From the NCBI RefSeq assembly GCF_018326285.1, contig NZ_AP023362.1, positions 5,084,001-5,148,000 of the forward strand: DNA of 64,000 nucleotides, in the 5' to 3' direction. The position numbers and the translations under genes were made by a program. A model generated the notes under the pieces. The model saw only the letters and a program-made list of their open reading frames with translations. It was not told the origin of the DNA and made no database searches. This DNA is from Mycolicibacterium sp. TY81 (GTDB lineage Bacteria > Actinomycetota > Actinomycetes > Mycobacteriales > Mycobacteriaceae). Positions 13,228 through 20,123 of the stretch are shown here, in pieces (the first letter of the stretch is position 1; every line of letters begins with the position of its first letter).

Positions 13228-14151
13228 GTGAGTTCCCCGAACGAGCCGGGATACACCCGTACCGGTGACGGACCCGCGAGCAACAACGGGCCCGCCACCG
13301 GATCGGGTGGCGGCGCCCACGCGGCCGACCAGAGCGGGGACACCCCGCCCTGGCAGCGGACCCGCGGTGGGGCCCAGGCGGACGCTCCCGCGGCCGGTGG
13401 ACAGAGCCTCGACGAGCGGCTGAACCGCTTCGTCAGCGGCAGTGGATCGGGATCGGGGTTGTCCAACAGTTCGCCGTCCGAGGCGGAGACGACCATCACG
13501 CCGGCCATCACTCCTGACACGCCGCCGGTCCCCCCGGTGCCGGCTGCCCCGTCGTCCCCGGCGGTCACTCCGCAGGGCAATGTGCCGCCGAAGCCGGTCC
13601 GGACGGCTGAGACCGTCCGGACGGAAACCCGGCCCGAGGCCGCCTACGCCAGCGAGATCCCGGACCTGTCCCGCCAGCCGCAGCGCCGCGCGGGCGAGCC
13701 GCGGGAGCCCCGGAGCACCGTCGCCACGGTGTCGCCGGCCCCCGCACGTTCGGCGGCGCCGCGCAGCCGTGCGGGTGCCCGGCAGGACGGACCGGTGCGG
13801 GCCAGCATGCAGGTGCGCCGCGTCGACCCGTGGAGTGTGCTGAAGGTCTCGCTGGTGCTGTCGGTGGCGTTGTTCTTCGTCTGGATGATCGCCGTCGCGT
13901 TCCTGTACCTCGTCCTGGGCGGCATGGGGGTGTGGAGCAAGCTCAACAGCAACGTTGGTGATCTGCTCACCAGCGGTGGCGGCAGCGGCGGCGAATTGGT
14001 TTCTGCCAGTACGATTTTCGGCGGCGCGACCCTCATCGGGTTGGTCAACATCGTGCTGCTGACGGCCATGGCCACGGCGGCGGCGTTCGTCTACAACCTC
14101 ACCACCGATCTGGTCGGCGGCGTCGAGGTGACGCTCGCGGACCGCGACTGA
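13228..14151 (+). CDS. DUF3566 membrane protein downstream of gyrA
   Basis: 307 residues. The first 190 are disordered, rich in Pro, Ala, Arg and Gly. They are followed by the DUF3566 domain: [20 protein letters not shown], a first membrane helix ([17 protein letters not shown]), and a second helix ([24 protein letters not shown]), ending [11 protein letters not shown]. The gene is conserved next to gyrA in actinobacteria and has no established biochemical function. GTG start with AAGGAGCCGCCAG in front. Confidence 0.88.
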   Translation: MSSPNEPGYTRTGDGPASNNGPATGSGGGAHAADQSGDTPPWQRTRGGAQADAPAAGGQSLDERLNRFVSGSGSGSGLSNSSPSEAETTITPAITPDTPPVPPVPAAPSSPAVTPQGNVPPKPVRTAETVRTETRPEAAYASEIPDLSRQPQRRAGEPREPRSTVATVSPAPARSAAPRSRAGARQDGPVRASMQVRRVDPWSVLKVSLVLSVALFFVWMIAVAFLYLVLGGMGVWSKLNSNVGDLLTSGGGSGGELVSASTIFGGATLIGLVNIVLLTAMATAAAFVYNLTTDLVGGVEVTLADRD

Positions 14152-14216
14152 CGTCGCGTTTTGGGCGCAGAGGTACCCATACGGTAATCTCATCGCTCGG
14201 CCGCAAGGCCACTTTC

Positions 14217-14290
14217 GGGCCTATAGCTCAGGCGGTTAGAGCGCTTCGCTGATAACGAAGAGGTCGGAGGTTCGAGTCCTCCTAGGCCCA
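14217..14290 (+). tRNA. ileT: tRNA-Ile (GAT)
   Basis: A 74-nt cloverleaf: acceptor GGGCCTA/TAGGCCC, D stem GCTC/GAGC, anticodon stem CTTCG/CGAAG with loop CTGATAA (anticodon GAT), T arm GGAGG-TTCGAGT-CCTCC, discriminator A at 14290. CCA is not encoded. First gene of the ileT-alaT pair after gyrA that is standard in mycobacteria. Confidence 0.97.
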
Positions 14291-14332
14291 CGGAAGTCGG
14301 TATCACCGACTCCCCCACCGGAAGGGTGCACC

Positions 14333-14455
14333 GTGAGATTGGTTCTGCTGGTGCTGGGTGCCTTGTTTGGAGTGGCCGCGGTAACCGTATGGCGGACCCA
14401 GCATGGCGCAGAGGTCTGGCATTCACTTCAATCGGACACCATCGAGGGGCCTTAG
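14333..14455 (+). CDS. Small single-helix protein, possible DLW-39 family
   Basis: A 40-residue frame between tRNA-Ile and tRNA-Ala: MRLVLLVLGALFGVAAVTVW forms one hydrophobic helix, followed by a polar tail RTQHGAEVWHSLQSDTIEGP. GTG start with GGAAGGG six bases upstream. The position after gyrA and ileT and the size suggest the actinobacterial DLW-39 small proteins, with EVW in place of DLW. The stop codon TAG falls on bases 8-10 of the disrupted tRNA-Ala, so the coding frame and the tRNA overlap by 10 bases. Function unknown; identification is tentative. Confidence 0.45.
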   Translation: MRLVLLVLGALFGVAAVTVWRTQHGAEVWHSLQSDTIEGP

Positions 14456-14503
14456 CTCAGTTGGTAGAGCGCTGCCTTTGCAAGGCAGATGTCAGGAGTT
14501 CGA
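14446..14503 (+). pseudogene. alaT: 5' fragment of host tRNA-Ala (TGC), cut in the T-loop
   Basis: The first 58 nt of a normal tRNA-Ala: acceptor GGGGCCT, D arm GCTC-AGTTGGTA-GAGC, anticodon stem CTGCC/GGCAG with loop TTTGCAA, then T stem AGGAG and the first five loop bases TTCGA. After 14503 the sequence diverges (CACTTATCTC) and no T-stem or acceptor 3' strand follows. The missing 15 nt are at 24496-24510. Joined, they make a perfect 73-nt tRNA-Ala with a G3-T70 wobble. The host gene is therefore interrupted, not decayed. Confidence 0.93.
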
Positions 14504-14507
14504 CACT

Positions 14508-14521
14508 TATCTCTAGGAGAG
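14508..14521 (+). repeat. Left subterminal inverted repeat of the element
   Basis: TATCTCTAGGAGAG, matching the reverse complement of the right-end sequence at 24478-24491 in 13 of 14 positions. It is separated from the left TCGA core by four bases (CACT), whereas the right repeat abuts the core directly. Probable recombinase binding site; the four extra bases might be carried over from the previous insertion site (inference). Confidence 0.7.
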
Positions 14522-14575
14522 GTAGATGAAAGTGGGTGTGACCAGCGGTGATACCGCCACGGTCATATCCATGAC

Positions 14576-14646
14576 GGGGCCATAGTTCAACGGTAGAACG
14601 GGGCCTTTGCAAGGCTCAAATCGGGGTTCGATTCCCCGTGGCTCCA
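14576..14646 (+). tRNA. Element-borne tRNA-Ala (TGC)
   Basis: A complete 71-nt cloverleaf with every stem paired: acceptor GGGGCCA/TGGCTCC, D arm GTTC-AACGGTA-GAAC, anticodon stem GGGCC/GGCTC with loop TTTGCAA (anticodon TGC), 4-base variable loop, T arm CGGGG-TTCGATT-CCCCG, discriminator A. The third acceptor pair is G3-T70, the main alanine identity element. It differs from the host alaT across the D, anticodon and T stems, so it is not a recent copy. It lies 72 bases inside the left end in the same orientation as ileT and alaT. A short hairpin GTCAT-ATCC-ATGAC (14562-14575) directly precedes it. CC but not CCA follows the discriminator. Confidence 0.93.
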
Positions 14647-14674
14647 CCTTTGGTCGGTACGGCCGGCGGTGACA

Positions 14675-15289
14675 CTACGCCCGTCTGATCCGCCCGATGC
14701 CGGGCAGGAACCGGTCGACAGCCTCACAGTAGTCGCGGTAGGCCTGGCCGTGGGTGGCGGTGAGGTAGGGCTCTTCGATCAGGCGGACCTGCAGTTGACT
14801 ACCGATGATGATCATCACGACGCCGGCGAGTGCAATACCGTTGGGAACCGCAAAGGTTAGTCCGATAACCATGACGTTGATCGACGTGTAGATGGGGTTG
14901 CGCACGATCGCGAAAATGCCGGTGGTGACCAGTGGCGGGCGTTCGGTGGGGTCGACAGTGGTGCGCCACGAAGATCCCATTGCGCGTTGGGCGCCGAACG
15001 CGGCGAACACGCCCAGTGCGGCGAGCATGATGCCGGCGACGCGGCTGGGCCCGTGGTCCAACAGTGGCACTGGCTGCAGGCCCAGCAGTTCGGCGATGGG
15101 GGCGGCGATGCCGGGCAGCAGCATGCCGGAGGCCAGGGTTCCTCGGGCCCACCACTGTTTGGGTGTGCGAGGGATGCGGATGCCGCTGTCGCCGGTGCGA
15201 TGGCGTTGAATACGGGCTCGCACGTAGCCGTCGAGCAGCCAGAAAGCCGCGACGAGGAGCAAGGCGATGATGGCGTACATCGCGGACAT
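14675..15289 (-). CDS. Isoprenylcysteine carboxyl methyltransferase-like membrane protein
   Basis: 204 residues with four to five hydrophobic helices. The C-terminal signature of the ICMT/phospholipid N-methyltransferase superfamily is present: LVTTGIFAIVRNPIYTSINV, then a helix, then LIEEPYLTATHGQAYRDYC. Members methylate small or lipid-linked substrates with S-adenosylmethionine; the substrate here is unknown. ATG at 15289. Cargo of the element, 34 bases downstream of the soluble methyltransferase gene and likely cotranscribed with it, away from the metal-resistance pair. Confidence 0.75.
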   Translation of the reverse strand: MSAMYAIIALLLVAAFWLLDGYVRARIQRHRTGDSGIRIPRTPKQWWARGTLASGMLLPGIAAPIAELLGLQPVPLLDHGPSRVAGIMLAALGVFAAFGAQRAMGSSWRTTVDPTERPPLVTTGIFAIVRNPIYTSINVMVIGLTFAVPNGIALAGVVMIIIGSQLQVRLIEEPYLTATHGQAYRDYCEAVDRFLPGIGRIRRA

Positions 15290-15323
15290 CGTGGTCGGCT
15301 TTCGTGGTCGCGGGGGTGGCAGG

Positions 15324-15920
15324 TCAGATCTTTCGGGCGGCCCCGATGAAGAGGAGCCCGCGAAGGTGGTGTTCGATGCGGGCGGTGCCGTGCAGGCCGT
15401 GGCGGGCCAGTTCAGCGGCGAATTCGTCTGACTCGAAGCGGTTTTCGCGTGGGTGCACGGTGAATGTGCGGAACGCCCAGGTGTCGAGCATGCGGCGTGG
15501 AACTTCCTCGAACAACAGCAGCCCACCGGGGCGCAACACTCGGGCGATCTCGGCGACGGCCAGCTGCCAGTGCGGGACGTGGTGGATGATGCCGAAGTCA
15601 ACGACGGTGTCGTGGCTGGCGGTCGGCTGATGGATGTCGCAGACATCGCCGACTGACAGGGATACGGGCCTGTGATGGAGGCGTTTGCGGGCGAGCTCGA
15701 CCATGGTGTCGTCGAGGTCGAATGCGGTGACGTGGCGGGCCTGGAGCCGGTCGAGGATGACTTCGGAGCCGACACCTCGTCCGCAGCCGGTCTCGAGTAC
15801 GTCCTGGCCGGTGAGGTCGCCACCGGCGAGGCGGCGAAACCATGCGGCTTCCCGATGGTGTTGATGGGCAGCCCGAATCGGGTTGTTCATCGCTCTCCGT
15901 TCGATGGTGTTGAGCTTCAC
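15324..15920 (-). CDS. Class I SAM-dependent methyltransferase
   Basis: 198 residues. Motif I VLETGCGRGVGSEVIL (near 41-55), acidic motif II FDLDDTMVELA, motif III HDTVVDFGIIHHVPHW and a downstream VLRPGGLLLFEEVPRRM: a complete class I Rossmann methyltransferase. The substrate is not evident. The GTG at 15920 is preceded by GAGGTGGCGCG; an in-frame ATG at 15890 is an alternative giving 188 residues. Divergent from the cmtR-like gene over 82 bases, so a shared metal-controlled regulatory region is possible. Confidence 0.8.
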   Translation of the reverse strand: MKLNTIERRAMNNPIRAAHQHHREAAWFRRLAGGDLTGQDVLETGCGRGVGSEVILDRLQARHVTAFDLDDTMVELARKRLHHRPVSLSVGDVCDIHQPTASHDTVVDFGIIHHVPHWQLAVAEIARVLRPGGLLLFEEVPRRMLDTWAFRTFTVHPRENRFESDEFAAELARHGLHGTARIEHHLRGLLFIGAARKI

Positions 15921-16002
15921 CGCGCCACCTCAGCCTTCATCAATCGCAAGCGCTGTCATCGACTAATTCCGCTCAATCTATGTTGTAGGCTATCATCGCG
16001 AT
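15921..16002. promoter_or_regulatory. Divergent promoter region, methyltransferase / cmtR-like gene
   Basis: An 82-base, comparatively AT-rich stretch between two divergent genes. CATCGAC (15959-15965) and GTCGATG (16005-16011) are inverted copies around the cmtR start, a possible operator. TAGGCT 15-20 bases before the ATG at 16003 and the absence of a ribosome site fit a leaderless cmtR transcript. Assignment is tentative. Confidence 0.35.
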
Positions 16003-16383
16003 ATGTCGATGAAAAGTATGGGTGCTGCGCCGCCGAGTGCATCGCGCGACGAGTTGGCGGGGGCGGTGGCGTTGTTTCACAGTCTGTCCGATCCCACCCG
16101 GTTGGCGATCGCCCGCCGCCTAGCTGGTGGTGAGGCTCGGGTGGTGGATCTGACCGGTGAGTTGGGATTGGCGCAATCGACGGTGTCGTCGCATCTGGCG
16201 TGCCTGCGCGACTGTGGGCTGGTGGATTTCCGGCCCCAGGGCCGCGCCTCGGTGTATCGGCTGGCCCGGCCGGAACTGCTGGACATGTTTCGCGCGGCCG
16301 AGGCGGTGTTGGAGGCGACCGGCAACGCCGTCGCCTTGTGCCCCAACTACGGCCACCCGACTGAACGGAAGGTAGCGCGATGA
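16003..16383 (+). CDS. cmtR: ArsR/SmtB metal-sensing repressor, CmtR-like
   Basis: 126 residues with the winged-helix core LFHSLSDPTRLAIARRLAGG and recognition helix GLAQSTVSSHLACLRDCGLV. Cys67 and Cys71 in the recognition helix (CLRDC) correspond to the Cd/Pb ligands of M. tuberculosis CmtR. Cys113 in the C-terminal ALCPNYGH could be the third ligand. Cd(II) or Pb(II) sensing and repression of the adjacent ATPase is therefore a reasonable inference. The stop overlaps the ATPase start by four bases (ATGA). Confidence 0.82.
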   Translation: MSMKSMGAAPPSASRDELAGAVALFHSLSDPTRLAIARRLAGGEARVVDLTGELGLAQSTVSSHLACLRDCGLVDFRPQGRASVYRLARPELLDMFRAAEAVLEATGNAVALCPNYGHPTERKVAR

Positions 16384-18338
16384 GCGAGGCGTGCGGCTGC
16401 GGCAGCGACGACCGCAACGAAGGCGAGCAGGAACCCGAACGGCTCTGGGAGATCACCGAACTACGCGCGGCCGCAGCCGCGGGGGTGGTGCTGCTGGCCG
16501 GCTATGCGGTCGGCTGGTCCGGCGGCCCCCATGTGGTCGAAATCGGCCTGTATGCGCTGGCGTTGGCGATCGGGGCCTACACGTTCGTACCCTCGACGCT
16601 GCGCCGGTTAGCGCAAGGCAAGATCGGGGTCGGCACGCTGATGACGATCGCCGCCATCGGCGCGGTGATCCTCGGCGAGGTCGGCGAAGCCGCCATGCTG
16701 GCGTTCCTGTTCTCCATCAGCGAGGGCCTCGAAGAATACTCACTGGCCCGGACCCGCCGGGGACTGCGCGCGTTGTTGGCGCTGGTGCCCGACGAGGCCA
16801 CCGTCCTGCGCGACGGCGCCGAAATCACCATCCCGCCAGCGGAGTTGCGGGTCGGTGACCGGATGCTGGTCAAGCCCGGCGAACGGGTCGCGACCGACGG
16901 CACCATCACCTCGGGGCGCACCGCACTGGATGTCTCGGCCATCACCGGCGAATCCGTTCCGGTGGAGGCCGGACCCGGCAGTGATGTGTTCGCCGGATCG
17001 ATCAACGGCACCGGGGTGCTCGAAGTCGAGGTCACCTCCAGCGCTGCTGATAACTCGTTGGCCCGCATCGTGGCGATCGTGGAGGCTGAGCAGTCCCGCA
17101 AGGGCGCCAGCCAGCGCCTGGCCGACCGCATCGCCAAACCGCTTGTTCCGGCGATCATGGTCGCGGCCGCGCTGATCGCCGCCATCGGTTCCGTGTTGGG
17201 TGATCCGCTGGTGTGGATTGAACGTGCCCTGGTCGTGCTGGTGGCCGCCTCCCCGTGCGCGCTGGCCATCTCGGTGCCGGTCACCGTCGTCGCCGCGATC
17301 GGCGCCGCCTCCAAGCTCGGCGTCCTCGTCAAAGGCGGCGCCGCGCTGGAAGCCCTCGGCGCGGTGCGCACCGTCGCGCTAGACAAGACCGGCACCCTGA
17401 CCGCCAACCAGCCCACCGTCATCGACGTCGCCACCACCAACGGCAACAGCCGCGACCACGTGTTAGATGTGGCGGCGGCGTTGGAGGCCCGCAGCGAACA
17501 CCCGCTGGCTGCAGCGATTCTCGCCGCCACCGAGGGGCCGGTCCAACCAGCTGAGGATGTGGAGGCGGTGACCGGGGCCGGACTGCTCGGCCACCGTGAC
17601 GGCCACCGGCTACGGCTCGGGCGCCCCGGCTGGCTCGACCCCGGACCCTTGTCCGAACACGTCGCGGCCATGCAGGCCGCCGGCGCCACCGCCGTGCTGG
17701 TCGAAGACAACGGTCAGGTCATTGGGGCGGTCGCGGTGCGCGACGAACTGCGGCCCGAAGCCGCCCAGGTCGTCGAACACCTGCGCCGCGGCGGCTATCA
17801 GGTCGCCATGCTCACCGGCGACAACCAAGCGACCGCCCAAGCCCTGGCCCGCCAGGTGGGGATCGATACGGTGCATGCCGATCTGCGGCCCGAAGACAAG
17901 GCGGCGCTGATCGGTCAACTGCGCCAACGCTCCTCGACGGCCATGGTCGGTGATGGCGTCAATGACGCCCCCGCTCTGGCCACCGCCGATTTGGGGATCG
18001 CGATGGGTGCGATGGGCACCGACGTGGCCATCGAAACCGCCGACGTCGCCCTCATGGGTGAAGACCTGCGCCACCTCACCCAGGCCCTGGCCCACGCGCG
18101 GCGAGCCCGGCGCATCATGCTCCAAAACGTCGGCCTCTCACTGGGATTGATCGCAGTGCTCATCCCGCTCGCCCTCACCGGTGTGCTCGGCCTGGCCGCG
18201 GTCGTCGCGGTGCACGAACTCGCCGAAATCGTCGTCATCGCCAACGGTGTCCGGGCCGGGCGCACCAAACCACTGGCACAGCCAGGCCGGGACCATGATC
18301 CGGTGGCCGAAGTAGCCGCCTCCGCGATATCGCGTTGA
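16380..18338 (+). CDS. ctpG: Heavy-metal P1B-type ATPase, CtpG-like
   Basis: 652-residue metal efflux pump. A short Cys-containing N-terminus (SEACGCGSDD) replaces the roughly 120-residue N-terminal region of M. tuberculosis CtpG. Motifs: actuator ITGESVPV, membrane SPC (Ser291-Cys293), phosphorylation DKTGTLT with Asp335, nucleotide-binding SEHPLA, hinge MVGDGVNDAPAL, and last-helix VAVHELAEIVVIANGVRAGR. SPC with HE in the last helix places it with the P1B-4-like pumps; cmtR linkage suggests Cd/Pb or Co. Translationally coupled to the regulator. About 70 bases of gene-free sequence follow. Confidence 0.88.
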   Translation: MSEACGCGSDDRNEGEQEPERLWEITELRAAAAAGVVLLAGYAVGWSGGPHVVEIGLYALALAIGAYTFVPSTLRRLAQGKIGVGTLMTIAAIGAVILGEVGEAAMLAFLFSISEGLEEYSLARTRRGLRALLALVPDEATVLRDGAEITIPPAELRVGDRMLVKPGERVATDGTITSGRTALDVSAITGESVPVEAGPGSDVFAGSINGTGVLEVEVTSSAADNSLARIVAIVEAEQSRKGASQRLADRIAKPLVPAIMVAAALIAAIGSVLGDPLVWIERALVVLVAASPCALAISVPVTVVAAIGAASKLGVLVKGGAALEALGAVRTVALDKTGTLTANQPTVIDVATTNGNSRDHVLDVAAALEARSEHPLAAAILAATEGPVQPAEDVEAVTGAGLLGHRDGHRLRLGRPGWLDPGPLSEHVAAMQAAGATAVLVEDNGQVIGAVAVRDELRPEAAQVVEHLRRGGYQVAMLTGDNQATAQALARQVGIDTVHADLRPEDKAALIGQLRQRSSTAMVGDGVNDAPALATADLGIAMGAMGTDVAIETADVALMGEDLRHLTQALAHARRARRIMLQNVGLSLGLIAVLIPLALTGVLGLAAVVAVHELAEIVVIANGVRAGRTKPLAQPGRDHDPVAEVAASAISR

Positions 18339-18410
18339 CCACCGGCATCATCCATCGCGTAACCAGCCAGGCGAGGAGGTCAGCAAGGTGTGGTGTTTGC
18401 CGATGACTTA

Positions 18411-18740
18411 TCACGCCTTTGCGTCACGGCCGGCAGCGGTCAGGCCGAGACTGTGCGCTCGCCGCCAGGCGGCCGCCAGGTTTGCGCTTCGGCTCTTGCC
18501 TGATACCTGGCAGAGGTACGTGCTGCATTCTTTGTTGTTGGTCTGCCACCGCAGTTCGGCGTAGATACGCAGGTATCTGCGCCGCAGGACGACCCGTCCG
18601 AGCGCACCACCACTGTCGTTCACCACACGGCATCGGCGGCCGCCTGCGGCGTGGTCCTGCTCAAGGGCTTGCCCCTGCTTGGTCCAGTGGACCGGCGCTT
18701 TCCACTGCTCGTCGCGGACCGGGGTGCGATTCCAGCCCAC
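18411..18740 (-). CDS. Hypothetical protein following the XRE-ImmA gene
   Basis: 109 residues, GTG start 15 bases after the XRE-ImmA stop and in the same direction. The product is basic with a patterned C-terminal half (RRRYLRIYAELRWQTNNKE, then NLAAAWRRAHSLGLTAAG), which reads like a real protein rather than an antisense frame. No family recognised and no clear ribosome site. It may be a small partner or target of the metallopeptidase. A competing short plus-strand frame starts at 18388 behind GAGGAGG, so the locus is uncertain. Confidence 0.4.
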   Translation of the reverse strand: MGWNRTPVRDEQWKAPVHWTKQGQALEQDHAAGGRRCRVVNDSGGALGRVVLRRRYLRIYAELRWQTNNKECSTYLCQVSGKSRSANLAAAWRRAHSLGLTAAGRDAKA

Positions 18741-18755
18741 GATCGCGCCCGGTGT

Positions 18756-19853
18756 TTAGACCATCGTGAGGTGCCGGGCGCCGGGCCTGTCGCTTACGCC
18801 GAAGAGCGCGCCGCGTTGCGCGCCGGTGAGCAGCGTAATGTCGTCGAGTTCACTGGCGGTGTAGCCGCCGGCCGCGAGTTGGCCGAGTACGTCGCCGACG
18901 AGACGGGGCATCTCCTCGGCCACGCCGGGGCGGGGGCCATACATGCGGCCGGTCTCGTTGAGCAGCCGGAACATCGAGCGGTACTGGTAGTCGGAGAGCA
19001 CACCTCGCTCGCGGGCCCGCACGACCAGCGACGACGCGCTCACACCCCAGGTGAGGCGCAGCTCATCGAGTTCATGCACGGCCCGCACTGACACGCGGTC
19101 CAAGTCAAAGCCGATGTCGGCGATGGGGGCGAGGAACTCGGCGGCGAAACTGTTGGCCCGCCGCTCGGCCTCGGCGGGGCTGACCAGCGTCATCGCATCC
19201 ATGACCAGGTGGCCGAGTTCGTGGGCCAGCGTCATCCGCATGCGGTCGGGCGGCCGGGCCGCGTTGACGTACACCAGGTGCGGGTGATACTCGCTTGCTC
19301 GCAGGGTCACCGCGTCGATCTCGTCGTCGAGGAAACCATCGACCACAACGAACACCCCTGCGGCTTCGAGCAATTCGGTCATCGAGCGGATCGGGCCGGC
19401 GACGCGCCACAGGCGGCGCAGAACCTGGGCGACGGTGATCTCTCCGAGCTCGGAGGCGTAGTCGGCCGGGTCGAGATCGGGAAGCGCAAGCTTGGGGTTG
19501 ATGTCGGCGCGGGACACCAGGCGGCCGATCCGCATCGCGACAAGATTCGCGCGCGCCCACACGCGGTCACGCTTCCACTCGGCCGCACTCAGGTTGGCCC
19601 GGAAGTGGCTGCCCTGGGCCGGGGACCGGGTGAAGGGCACGCACAGCGCTTCCGGGCGGCATTCCATGGCCTGCGCGTAGTCGAGCAAGGCCTTCCCTGC
19701 CAGGGGCAGCAGCCCCGCCTCGACCCTGCTGACGTGCGAGGCCGACACCCCGGCCTCGTCGGCCAGGCGCTTTTTCGACCACCCACGCGACAACCGGGTC
19801 AACTGCACCATCACGCTGTTCGCCGCGTCGTCGTACGGGTCCGGTGCCGTCAC
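18756..19853 (-). CDS. XRE-family repressor fused to ImmA/IrrE metallopeptidase
   Basis: 365 residues. The N-terminal helix-turn-helix (about 15-65) reads VQLTRLSRGWSKKRLADEAG and SASHVSRVEAGLLP. The C-terminal ImmA/IrrE domain has RMRMTLAHELGHLVMDAM with the zinc motif HELGH and a downstream NSFAAEFLAP containing the usual third-ligand region. Separate XRE and ImmA proteins control excision in elements such as ICEBs1; a fusion could be a self-contained repressor that responds to damage or stress. GTG at 19853 chosen over an upstream in-frame TTG because GGGGAGG lies six bases before it. Divergent from the recombinase operon. Confidence 0.85.
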   Translation of the reverse strand: MTAPDPYDDAANSVMVQLTRLSRGWSKKRLADEAGVSASHVSRVEAGLLPLAGKALLDYAQAMECRPEALCVPFTRSPAQGSHFRANLSAAEWKRDRVWARANLVAMRIGRLVSRADINPKLALPDLDPADYASELGEITVAQVLRRLWRVAGPIRSMTELLEAAGVFVVVDGFLDDEIDAVTLRASEYHPHLVYVNAARPPDRMRMTLAHELGHLVMDAMTLVSPAEAERRANSFAAEFLAPIADIGFDLDRVSVRAVHELDELRLTWGVSASSLVVRARERGVLSDYQYRSMFRLLNETGRMYGPRPGVAEEMPRLVGDVLGQLAAGGYTASELDDITLLTGAQRGALFGVSDRPGARHLTMV

Positions 19854-20123
19854 AGATCGCCTCCCCAACCGTCTCGGTGCTGTCTTTCGACACTAGCCCG
19901 CCGCCGCCGCGAATTCGCGCAGAAACACCGTTTGATCTGCGTTTTCCCAGTTCACGCCCACTAACGGACGTGGGGCGTGTGTGGCTGGTGTGACGATAGC
20001 GCAACTCCAGCCCGTGACGCCTGCAGACCGGCTGCTCCGTATGCGATCGGCGTGTCTTCCGGCCTCAAACTTTACCCCGGTCCGCACGATTCTATGCAAG
20101 GTTTTCGGCTGAAAGGCGGGGTC

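Noticed and set aside
14576..14646. The second tRNA-Ala as a duplicated or decayed copy of host alaT
   Set aside because: It differs from alaT in the D, anticodon and T stems with compensating pairs, and every stem is intact, so it is a separate functional gene.
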